Shown piece by piece: positions 1-7,024 of a DNA stretch of 53,879 nt (its first letter is position 1; the number at the start of each line of letters is the position of its first letter). Source of the stretch: Bacteroidaceae bacterium (lineage in GTDB: Bacteria; Bacteroidota; Bacteroidia; Bacteroidales; Bacteroidaceae). The position numbers and the translations under genes were made by a program. The DNA is taken from NCBI GenBank assembly GCA_900770655.1, contig CAAGLA010000010.1, positions 1-53,879 of the forward strand, read 5' to 3'. The notes under the pieces were generated by a model. It was not told where the DNA came from. It saw nothing but the letters and a program-made list of their open reading frames with translations, and searched no databases.

Positions 1-25
1 AAAAGGCTGTTGTGACTAATTTTTA

Positions 26-97
26 CGAGTGACGGGCGTTTTTGTAACTTTTTGCGCGACAAAAAGTTAAATAAAGAACAACCTAAAAGCAAGAATA
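26..97 (-). repeat. Left copy of an end repeat with a hairpin
   Basis: Read on the minus strand, this matches 53728-53792 over most of its length: TATTCTT, then GTTCT, a hairpin with loop GTCGCGC, then CGCCCG and CAC. The hairpin here pairs TAACTTTTT (45-53) with AAAAAGTTA (61-69). The other copy pairs GTCCTTT with AAAGGAC around the same loop, so the stem differs but still pairs. A further match, CACAACAGCC, lies just outside both copies (reverse strand of 5-20; 53862-53876). The function is unknown; it could be a structured repeat or the edge of a larger repeated element. Confidence 0.6.
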
Positions 98-234
98 CCT
101 CTTGGGGCACCGAGAAATTAAAAGAGAAATAAAGCTATTTGTATAGTGCGTACACTACAAACAAAACATACCCACACCTTTTTGCTACTGAGTCTTTTTT
201 ATGGGTCGCTTTGTTCTCGCCCGGGTATACAATA

Positions 235-255
235 AAAGTAGCCTGTGGCTACTTT
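235..255 (-). terminator. Hairpin after tRNA-Gly
   Basis: AAAGTAGCC pairs with GGCTACTTT around a three-base loop, directly downstream of the minus-strand tRNA gene. The following minus-strand bases are T/A-rich but lack a long T run, so it is a modest terminator. Confidence 0.55.
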
Positions 256-260
256 CATTG

Positions 261-333
261 AGCGGTAAACGGGGCTCGAACCCGCGACCCTCAGCTTGGG
301 AAGCTGATGCTCTACCAACTGAGCTACTACCGC
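261..333 (-). tRNA. tRNA-Gly (anticodon CCC)
   Basis: A 73-base cloverleaf on the minus strand. The acceptor GCGGTAG pairs with TTACCGC with one G-T pair. The D arm carries AGCTCAGTTGGTAGAGC. The anticodon stem TCAGC/GCTGA encloses TTCCCAA, which gives anticodon CCC and so decoding of GGG. The T arm carries GGTTCGAGCC. The CCA end is not encoded and must be added enzymatically. It has its own promoter immediately upstream (351-381), so it need not depend on the protease operon behind it. Confidence 0.95.
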
Positions 334-350
334 AGTGGTTATTTCTTGGG

Positions 351-381
351 CGAAGATACAACTTTTTTTTTATATCCCAAA
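351..381 (-). promoter_or_regulatory. Promoter of tRNA-Gly
   Basis: On the minus strand a TTTG (378-381) is followed by exactly 19 bases and TATCTTCG (351-358). Transcription would begin a few bases before the tRNA. This TTCG form of the Bacteroidota -7 element recurs elsewhere in the window. Confidence 0.75.
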
Positions 382-415
382 TGTTGTTTTGCTTCTTTTG
401 CTCTTTAATGTTCTG

Positions 416-2002
416 TTAGGGGAATGCTTCGCCGTTTTCCAGCACCTCTATTGCTCTAAGTACGGTGGGGTCTTCGAGGTTTACATATTTCACGTGTTCG
501 CGCATTCCCAGCATCTGGTATATTATATTCGAATATATAGAGCGTTCCAGAATAGCACGCGAGCGTGAAATGAGGTTGTTGCGTCTTTTTAGTCCTTTCG
601 ATTCGGCAAATACTACGAACTGTTCCAGCATCGACTGGCTCTGCAGGTATGTTACAAGTTCTTGGTAGGTTTTGTAGCTTGAAAGAGCAGGGCGGTTGAT
701 GTCGCTGTATTTGAGCGCGAAGCGGGTTATGAGGCCGCGCGAGAAGGCTTCTTGTGCATAAGATGTCATATCGGCAGTGTCGCTCGATACGAATATGTCG
801 GGCATAATTCCGCCTCCGCCATACACGGTGCGTCCTTTTTTTGTGTAATATACCAACGACTCGTCGAAGTGTATGCTGTCTTCAGAGAAGTATTCTCCTC
901 TGTTGTAGCGGTCTATGAGGTCGAGTGCATATTGTTCGGAATCGCCCTTTGAGTATGGTTTCTGTATACAGCGCCCCGAAGGGGTGTAGTATCGTGCTAT
1001 TGTCAGGCGCAGCATTGAGCCGTCGCTAAGCTCTATGGGCTGCTGTACAAGTCCTTTTCCGAATGTACGGCGGCCTATGATTGTTCCGCGGTCGTTATCC
1101 TGTATTGTTCCTGCGAGAATTTCGCTTGCCGATGCCGATGTCTCGTCGACAAGTATAACCAACGGTGTGTCCTGAAATGCTCCCATTCCGTTGGCTATCT
1201 CTATGCTCTTTTCGCTGTTCTCGCCTTCGGTGTATACAATTACATCTCCTTCGCCGAGGAATTGGTTTGCCATCTCCAATGCTATGCCCATATATCCGCC
1301 CCCGTTGCCTCTGAGGTCTATTATTATTCCTTGTGCTTTGTTGTAGACGAACATTATGAGCGCTTCTATAAATTCGGTGTATGTGTTTTCGGCAAATTTC
1401 TCTACCTGTACATATCCCCATTTGTTGTCTATCATATATGTTGCCTCTATGCTTTCTACGGGAATCTGGTCGCGACGTATATTGAATTCGAGCAGTTCTT
1501 TTTCGCCATAGCGCTGTATGCCCAGTTTAACATAGCTGCCTTTCGGCCCTTTGAGCTTTTTCATTGCCGTTTCGTTGGTGCATACTCCGCTACCTACAAA
1601 AAGGGTGTCGTTCACCATAATAATTCTGTCACCGGCAAGCATACCTACCTGTTCGGCCGGGCCTCCGCGAATAATGTCGCTAACGTGTATGGTGTCTTCC
1701 TGAATGGTGAAACGTATGCCTATACCGCTAAAACTGCTTTCGAGGTCGGCATTTGTGGCTTCAACCTCTGCGGCAGGGATGTATATGCTGTGCGGGTCCA
1801 GCTCGGTGAGCATTTTGGGAATGCTCTTTTCTATGAGCGAGTCCAAGCTAAGACTGTCGACATATTGTTCTTCAATTATGCCTAGTATCTCGTCGAACTT
1901 GTTCTTTTCAGGCTCTTTCTGGCTGTTGTCTATGAGGTATATGCCCGAACTGAAACCGACGAGCAGGCAGAAAAGATATGTGAGTATCTGGTTCTTTTTC
2001 AT
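416..2002 (-). CDS. S41 family C-terminal processing protease
   Basis: A 528-residue periplasmic or envelope protease of the CtpA/Prc family that cleaves proteins near their C termini. Residues 7-25 form an N-terminal hydrophobic anchor or signal. A PDZ domain follows at about 85-165 (SGIGIRF, GPAEQVGMLAGDRI). The S41 catalytic domain carries DETSASASEI, with nucleophile Ser about 291, and FGKG, with general-base Lys about 316, in the usual 25-residue spacing. The long C-terminal part (about 360-528) is typical of Bacteroidota members. It is the last gene of the minus-strand run dcp, lipoprotein, dCMP deaminase, protease, starting 15 bases after the deaminase stop. No catalytic residue looks missing. 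Confidence 0.93.
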   Translation of the reverse strand: MKKNQILTYLFCLLVGFSSGIYLIDNSQKEPEKNKFDEILGIIEEQYVDSLSLDSLIEKSIPKMLTELDPHSIYIPAAEVEATNADLESSFSGIGIRFTIQEDTIHVSDIIRGGPAEQVGMLAGDRIIMVNDTLFVGSGVCTNETAMKKLKGPKGSYVKLGIQRYGEKELLEFNIRRDQIPVESIEATYMIDNKWGYVQVEKFAENTYTEFIEALIMFVYNKAQGIIIDLRGNGGGYMGIALEMANQFLGEGDVIVYTEGENSEKSIEIANGMGAFQDTPLVILVDETSASASEILAGTIQDNDRGTIIGRRTFGKGLVQQPIELSDGSMLRLTIARYYTPSGRCIQKPYSKGDSEQYALDLIDRYNRGEYFSEDSIHFDESLVYYTKKGRTVYGGGGIMPDIFVSSDTADMTSYAQEAFSRGLITRFALKYSDINRPALSSYKTYQELVTYLQSQSMLEQFVVFAESKGLKRRNNLISRSRAILERSIYSNIIYQMLGMREHVKYVNLEDPTVLRAIEVLENGEAFP

Positions 2003-2017
2003 TTATTTGTCTGTGGC

Positions 2018-2452
2018 TTATTTTTCAAAATCGAGGAATACGGTTTCAACTCCGGCTCTTTTCAAAAGGTCTATTCCGTCGGTGAGGCGGTATTGCTCGC
2101 CATATACAACCCGTTTTATCCCGGCTTGTATAATGAGTTTGGCACACTCGATGCAGGGCGATGCCGTTACATACATTGTTGCACCGTAGCTGTTGTTGTT
2201 GGAGCAGGCAATTTTTGTTATTGCGTTTGCTTCGGCGTGCAGTACGTATGGTTTAGTGAAGCCCTCTTCGTTTTCGCATATATTTTCAAATCCCGAAGGT
2301 GTCCCGTTGTATCCGTCGGAAATTATCATCTTGTCTTTTACAATCAGTGCGCCTACTTTTCTGCGGTTGCAGTATGAGTTTTCGGCCCATATATTGGCCA
2401 TACGCATATAGCGCAGGTCGAGGTCGTGTTGTTTTCTCTCCTTGTCTTTCAT
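2018..2452 (-). CDS. Deoxycytidylate (dCMP) deaminase family protein
   Basis: A 144-residue zinc-dependent cytosolic deaminase, expected to convert dCMP to dUMP for dTTP synthesis. The zinc motif is complete: HAEANA at about 72-77 (zinc His and proton-shuttle Glu74) and PCIECA at about 99-104 (two zinc Cys). SDGYNGTPSG near residue 45 is typical of the dCMP deaminase/ComEB group rather than of cytidine or tRNA-adenosine deaminases. It starts 5 bases after the upstream lipoprotein stop and is probably co-transcribed with it. Confidence 0.9.
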   Translation of the reverse strand: MKDKERKQHDLDLRYMRMANIWAENSYCNRRKVGALIVKDKMIISDGYNGTPSGFENICENEEGFTKPYVLHAEANAITKIACSNNNSYGATMYVTASPCIECAKLIIQAGIKRVVYGEQYRLTDGIDLLKRAGVETVFLDFEK

Positions 2453-2457
2453 AATAA

Positions 2458-2880
2458 TCAGTTATAGAACTGCATAAAAACATTCTCCTGTTGTTTTATC
2501 TGCAACCAGTTGGTGTCGCCTTCGTATTTTTTGGCATTGGTCAGTATCTGTATCATCTTTTCGGCAATGGTGTCGCCGGCAAAGTGTCCGCCGGTGCGTA
2601 TATTGCTGCACCTGAACTCACGTGTATTTCCGTTTGCGCTCCAATTTCCGTTTATTGTTCCGCCGCCGGGCAGTGTTGCCTTGAAGCTGTTCTCGAAGAA
2701 CTGTATGCTGTATACTTTGTCTTTAGTGAATCTTTTTACTCCACCGTCGTTAACGTATGTCAGTTTCCACTCGCGTTCTACGAATATATCTTCAATATTG
2801 TCTTCACTGCAGGCTGCAACAGTTGTTGCAAGCATAACTGCAAAGATAATCCTCTTAATTTGTTCTGCAATATTTTTCAT
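2458..2880 (-). CDS. Small lipoprotein, DUF4847-like
   Basis: A 140-residue predicted lipoprotein. I chose the ATG at 2880 because it begins a normal signal peptide ending in a lipobox (TVAAC, Cys24); a longer frame upstream overlaps dcp and has no signal. The mature part has the pattern of a small beta-barrel of the META/DUF4847 kind (EREWKLTYV, then GGGTINGNWSANG). The function is unknown. It lies 11 bases after dcp and 5 bases before the deaminase, so it belongs to the same transcript. The family assignment is from memory and moderate. Confidence 0.75.
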   Translation of the reverse strand: MKNIAEQIKRIIFAVMLATTVAACSEDNIEDIFVEREWKLTYVNDGGVKRFTKDKVYSIQFFENSFKATLPGGGTINGNWSANGNTREFRCSNIRTGGHFAGDTIAEKMIQILTNAKKYEGDTNWLQIKQQENVFMQFYN

Positions 2881-2891
2881 TGTGTAATTTG

Positions 2892-4964
2892 TTACAGGTG
2901 TGGACAAATGGTCTTTATTCCGTCGCGCTGCAGCAACGGTTCTATCTGCGGCTTTTTCCCGCGGAACATTATATATAGCTCCATAGGGTGGAGGCTGTCG
3001 CCTTTTGAAAGAATGTTGTCGCGGAAGGACTGGGCCACCTTCATATTGAGAATCCCTTTCTCTTTGAACAGTGAGAAGGCATCGGCATCGAGCATTTCGG
3101 CCCACTTGTAGCTGTAGTACCCTGCTGCATACCCTCCCGACATTATATGCCCGAACTGCGGGGTTATGCCTGTTCCCTCCACGGCGGGCATTACGCGCAG
3201 GGCTGCTGTAACGCTCTCTTCATACTCCAGCACATCACCCTCGAACGGTTGGGAAATGTTGTGCCAAGCTTGGTCTATCAGTCCTAATCCAACCTGCCTT
3301 ATACACTGGTATGCAGCCTTGAATGTGTGCGACGCCTTTATCTTCTCTACCAGTTCTTGCGGTATGGTTTCGCCGCTTGTGTGGTGGAATGCAAAATGTT
3401 TGATGAATTCCTCTTCTGTCGCGAAGTTCTCCATTATCTGCGACGGCAACTCTACAAAGTCCCATAGCACATTTGGGCTGCAGAGGCTCGGGTAGGTTAC
3501 GTTGGAGAATATACCGTGCAGGCAGTGGCCGAATTCGTGGAGCAGGGTATTGAACTCGTCTATGTTCAGCAGTGTGGGCTTGCCGGGCATTGGTTTGCGG
3601 AAGTTGGTCGATAGCGTTATGTGTGGGCGGTGGTCTATTCCGTCGGCCGTTTTGTACTGCGGTGTTATTGAGTCCATCCACGCTCCGGCGTGCTTGCCTT
3701 TGCGTGTAAAGAAATCGCAGTAGAGCAGTGCAAGGTAGCGGCCGTTGTAATCGTATACCTCCCACACTTTGACATCGGGGTTGAACAGCGGAATATCGTG
3801 GTTCTGTTTGAATGTTATGCCATATAGCCTTGTTGCTAAGTAGAAGATGCCGTATATTGCCTGATTCAGCTCAAAATAGGGCTTTACCATTTCGTCGTTT
3901 ATGCTGTATCTTTCCTCTTTTACCCTTTCGGAATAGAATGCGAAATCCCACCGCCTGAAATCGAAATCCTCTCCTTCGCTCTTGTGCGCGTAGTCCAGAA
4001 TATCCTGCATCTCCTTACGTGCTGCCGGCAGGTAGCTCCAAGTGAGCTTGCCTAACATTGAGAACACTGCATCGCTGTTTTGTGCCATACGCTGGGAAAG
4101 TATGTAGTCGCTGTATGTGTTGTATCCAAGCAGGCGGGCTATCTGCAGACGGCAGTTTACTATTTCCTTAACTATTTCCCTGTTGTCGTTCTTGTTGCCC
4201 TTTGCACCTATTGTGCTGTATGCCATATACATCTGCTTGCGCAGTTCGCGGTTGCGGCAGTGTGTTATGAATGGCAAGTAGCTTGGTCTGTGCAGAGTGA
4301 AGACCCAACCCTCCTTTCCGTTCTCTTTGGCGGTATTGCGTGCTGTCTCCAGAACGTCGCCGGGTAACCCTTCGAGTTCCTTGCTGTCGGTGATGTGTAA
4401 TGTGTAGCTGTCTGTGTCCTTTATGCAGTTCTCTTGAAATCGTATCTGCAATACAGCAACTCTTTCTGTGAGCCTGCGGTACTTTTCGCGTTCTTCACCC
4501 AGCAGATTGGCTCCGTTCTTTACGAAACTGTCGTATGTCTGTTCCAGCAATCTCTTCTGTTCGCTGTTGAGGCTCTCTTTGTCGCCTTCGTATACATATT
4601 TTATACGTTTGAATAGCTCTTGGTTGAGGCTTATATCGTTGTGGTGAGCTGTACTGAGAAGTTCAATCCCTTCTTCCACGGCCAGAACAGCATCGTCACT
4701 GTGGGCATTGGCCAGTGCGTTGAATGCTCCTATAATTCTGCTTAGCATAATGCCGGCGCGGTCGAGCAGTGCTATAGTGTTTTCAAATGTAGGAATATCT
4801 TTGTTGTTGCATATAGTCTCTATTGCCGCTTTTTCGGCCCTTATAGCTTCTCTAACTGCAGGAACAAAGTCGTCGAGTGTTATGCGGTCGTACGGTATGG
4901 CCCCGAAAGGGGTGTCGGCAGTTGCCAGCAACGGGTTCTCTTTTGTATACTTTTTATTGTTCAT
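2892..4964 (-). CDS. M3 family peptidyl-dipeptidase (Dcp-like)
   Basis: A 690-residue zinc metallopeptidase of family M3, expected to release dipeptides from peptide C termini. HEFGH lies at about 476-480, with the third zinc ligand in DFVELPSQ (Glu about 505), the usual Dcp arrangement. No signal peptide is visible, which points to a cytoplasmic enzyme in peptide turnover. Length fits the family. It is the first gene of the minus-strand operon; two -7-like elements lie upstream. Confidence 0.92.
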   Translation of the reverse strand: MNNKKYTKENPLLATADTPFGAIPYDRITLDDFVPAVREAIRAEKAAIETICNNKDIPTFENTIALLDRAGIMLSRIIGAFNALANAHSDDAVLAVEEGIELLSTAHHNDISLNQELFKRIKYVYEGDKESLNSEQKRLLEQTYDSFVKNGANLLGEEREKYRRLTERVAVLQIRFQENCIKDTDSYTLHITDSKELEGLPGDVLETARNTAKENGKEGWVFTLHRPSYLPFITHCRNRELRKQMYMAYSTIGAKGNKNDNREIVKEIVNCRLQIARLLGYNTYSDYILSQRMAQNSDAVFSMLGKLTWSYLPAARKEMQDILDYAHKSEGEDFDFRRWDFAFYSERVKEERYSINDEMVKPYFELNQAIYGIFYLATRLYGITFKQNHDIPLFNPDVKVWEVYDYNGRYLALLYCDFFTRKGKHAGAWMDSITPQYKTADGIDHRPHITLSTNFRKPMPGKPTLLNIDEFNTLLHEFGHCLHGIFSNVTYPSLCSPNVLWDFVELPSQIMENFATEEEFIKHFAFHHTSGETIPQELVEKIKASHTFKAAYQCIRQVGLGLIDQAWHNISQPFEGDVLEYEESVTAALRVMPAVEGTGITPQFGHIMSGGYAAGYYSYKWAEMLDADAFSLFKEKGILNMKVAQSFRDNILSKGDSLHPMELYIMFRGKKPQIEPLLQRDGIKTICPHL

Positions 4965-5032
4965 AAGGCGTTACAATGTGTTCACCGGCCTCTATATGGA
5001 CCAATGGCTTTTATTACATAACATTTTTTGTG

Positions 5033-5127
5033 CAAAGATAGTTACAAGCGAACGAGAAATATGAAGCTCGCTTCAATATTTCTTGCAGTGAGCGCAGTCT
5101 ATTTTCGCATTTTTTTGTGCAAAGATA
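5033..5127 (-). promoter_or_regulatory. Two repeated -7 elements upstream of dcp
   Basis: Minus-strand TATCTTTG occurs at 5033-5040 and again at 5120-5127, inside a repeated stretch of about 18 bases. I see no well-spaced TTTG for either, so which is used is unclear. Confidence 0.5.
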
Positions 5128-5219
5128 GTTATTTGTACCGGCTTTGCACATTGCAATTTTTACAAAAAAGATTAAGAAACTGTTTTTATTTCTAAAAAAC
5201 TTAATAAGGTATCTATATA

Positions 5220-5263
5220 TATATTGTCAAAGGAGCAACCGCGGTTGCTCCTTTGACAATATA
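5220..5263 (-). terminator. Perfect 44-base palindrome after nagA
   Basis: A perfect inverted repeat without a spacer, centred on CCGCGG, with arms reading ATTGTCAAAGGAGCAACC. It begins 18 bases past the nagA stop and is followed on the minus strand by a T/A-rich run. A Rho-independent terminator is the simplest reading. Confidence 0.75.
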
Positions 5264-5280
5264 ACAATGTTTTACAGGAA

Positions 5281-6444
5281 TTATAGGTTGTATGTTCCTT
5301 CGACAAGCTTGCCCATTGCCCAAACGGCGCGTATGTTCAGGTCGTCGTCAAGAATCATAAGGTCGGCATCCTTGTCTTTTTGCAATGAACCCTTGCGGTC
5401 GTATACATTCATAATCTTTGCAGGTGTCTCCGAAGCCATACGGACAGCATCTTCCAAAGGAATTTCGGCTTTCTGTACCATTGTGCGTATCAAGCGGTCC
5501 ATTGTTGCCACAGAGCCGGCGAGGGCTGTGCGGTCGGCAAGCTTGCACACGCCGTCTTCTATTATAACGCGTGGGTCAAACGCTGTTGTACTGTCGCTTG
5601 CTGCACAAGCAAGAGCGTCGGTAATTACGCAAGCACGCTCAACACCCTTAATGTGGTGAATGAGACGCAGAATTGTCGGGGGAACGTGAATGCCGTCGGC
5701 AACAACCTCAACTGTCATATCTTCGTGAAGGTAAATGCTCTCAACGGTTCCCTCGTATTTGTATTCGCGACGCTTGTGGAAACCGGGCATTGCATTGTAG
5801 AAGTGTGTAGCGTGTGTGTAGCCGTTCTTGCGTGCAGCGTGAATGTCGGCATATTCGGCCTGAGTGTGTGCTACTGATGCGAGAATACCTTTGGAAGTTA
5901 TGTATTTGCCGAACTGCATTGCGCCCGGAAGTTCAGGAGCCGCGTCCCAACGTTTGATACAATTCCATTTCTCTACAAGAGGTATATATTCATTTGGGTC
6001 GGGGTCTTTGATGTTCTCGGGGAGCTGGCCGCCGGCCATTGCCATATTCAGGTAGTGTCCTTCGAGGTGAAGTCCGAGTACCGGGCTGTCGGGCTCTGCC
6101 ATAAGTTTTGTACAGGTCTCTGCCGCAGCCTCAATCATTGGTACTGTAGAAGATGAAAGTGTAGGGAAGATACTTGTTGTTCCGTGCTTCATATGTGCGG
6201 CAATGGCTCCACGGAAAGCCTCTTCGGTGCCCTCCATAAAGTCGCAGCCCCCACCGCCGTGAATGTGTATCTCTACACCGCCGGGTACTACGTACATACC
6301 TTTGGCATCGACAACTTCTGCGCCTATTACAGCCAAGTCGCAGTTTGTTACTTCAAGAATCTTGTTGTCACGAATGATGACCGATCCGTCTTTCAGCCAG
6401 CCCTGAGGAGTCAGAATCTTGGCATTGATAATTTGCTTAAGCAT
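5281..6444 (-). CDS. N-acetylglucosamine-6-phosphate deacetylase
   Basis: A 387-residue cytosolic amidohydrolase that deacetylates GlcNAc-6-phosphate to glucosamine-6-phosphate, feeding amino-sugar catabolism and wall-sugar recycling. Visible motifs: HIHGGGG (60-66), HLEG (126-129, metal Glu128), His193 in SVAHT, HATHFYNAM (211-219), DGIH (250-253) and catalytic Asp about 276 in VITDA. The residue after HLEG is His rather than the Pro common in other NagA proteins. No nagB lies next to it. It is transcribed alone, divergent from glnN, with a strong terminator. Confidence 0.92.
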   Translation of the reverse strand: MLKQIINAKILTPQGWLKDGSVIIRDNKILEVTNCDLAVIGAEVVDAKGMYVVPGGVEIHIHGGGGCDFMEGTEEAFRGAIAAHMKHGTTSIFPTLSSSTVPMIEAAAETCTKLMAEPDSPVLGLHLEGHYLNMAMAGGQLPENIKDPDPNEYIPLVEKWNCIKRWDAAPELPGAMQFGKYITSKGILASVAHTQAEYADIHAARKNGYTHATHFYNAMPGFHKRREYKYEGTVESIYLHEDMTVEVVADGIHVPPTILRLIHHIKGVERACVITDALACAASDSTTAFDPRVIIEDGVCKLADRTALAGSVATMDRLIRTMVQKAEIPLEDAVRMASETPAKIMNVYDRKGSLQKDKDADLMILDDDLNIRAVWAMGKLVEGTYNL

Positions 6445-6557
6445 AACTTTTATGGTTTGATATGTTTGTGTTGTTCAGCTTTTTGTTTGGCAGTGCCGCA
6501 AAGTGCGCGTGTGCTGTTTAATGCGTCTTTTGCTTGGTGCCTGCAGTATCGTTTCTA

Positions 6558-6565
6558 CAAAGTTA
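6558..6565 (-). promoter_or_regulatory. -7 element upstream of nagA
   Basis: Minus-strand TAACTTTG fits TAnnTTTG, about 110 bases before the nagA start. No clear upstream TTTG at the right distance. Confidence 0.45.
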
Positions 6566-6887
6566 TTGAAATAATTGATACATTGTTTAAGTTTCTTTAA
6601 AAAAATAAAATGTTTTTGTTGCTTGCCGCGGCTTCGTGTAGCCATTTAACGCGGGGTCGCTGTTGGAACGGCGTTTTTAATTTGTTCATTTCTTGTTGTT
6701 GATTGTAACAATATGCTATCGATTTCTTTAAAAAGGTGTCTATTTGATATTGTGTTTATTTTTTCTTGTTTTTCGATTTTGCACTGATTTTTTGTCTCTT
6801 TTTTCAAAAATTTGCCTCTATTTTTTGAATAAGTACCTTCTGCTTTGTGGTTTTTCTTTTGGTTGGGGTCTGTTTTTTGTAAAATTC

Positions 6888-6918
6888 TTTGTTTTATGTT
6901 GCTATGCTGTTATATTTG
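6888..6918 (+). promoter_or_regulatory. Promoter of glnN
   Basis: TTTG (6888-6891), 19 bases, then TATATTTG (6911-6918): a full match to the Bacteroidota consensus. It implies a leader of about 100 bases before glnN. Confidence 0.75.
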
Positions 6919-7024
6919 CAATATATTTTAGACTTTACAAAAAGTAACTTTAACATTTAGCGATACTGTCACAATTCAAAAGAGAAAATAGACAATCGCA
7001 TTTATATAAAATTCTGTATATATA

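Larger units (their letters stand above)
1..260. other. Window-end non-coding stretch
   Basis: No gene is supported here. Bases 26-97 hold a repeat also found near the right end of the window in opposite orientation, including a hairpin at 45-69. A hairpin at 235-255 follows the tRNA gene. The short reading frames across this stretch have no coding character. Confidence 0.6.
4965..5280. other. Gap between dcp and nagA
   Basis: No gene is visible. The gap holds two copies of TTTTTGTGCAAAGATAGTTA about 87 bases apart, each containing the minus-strand -7 element TATCTTTG, and the nagA terminator at 5220-5263. Confidence 0.7.
6445..7024. other. Divergent regulatory region, nagA/glnN
   Basis: A 580-base, increasingly AT-rich gap between divergent genes. 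It contains a minus-strand -7 element for nagA (6558-6565) and a strong plus-strand promoter for glnN (6888-6918). A hydrophobic reading frame at 6744-6947 spans the glnN promoter and looks spurious. I see no tRNA, riboswitch or clear operator. Confidence 0.65.

Noticed and set aside
1262..1885. Long open frame of 207 codons on the plus strand
   Set aside because: It lies opposite the S41 protease catalytic region and shows no family pattern or promoter; it is an antisense shadow.
6744..6947. Hydrophobic 67-codon frame in the nagA/glnN gap
   Set aside because: The glnN promoter sits inside it and its composition follows the AT-rich DNA.
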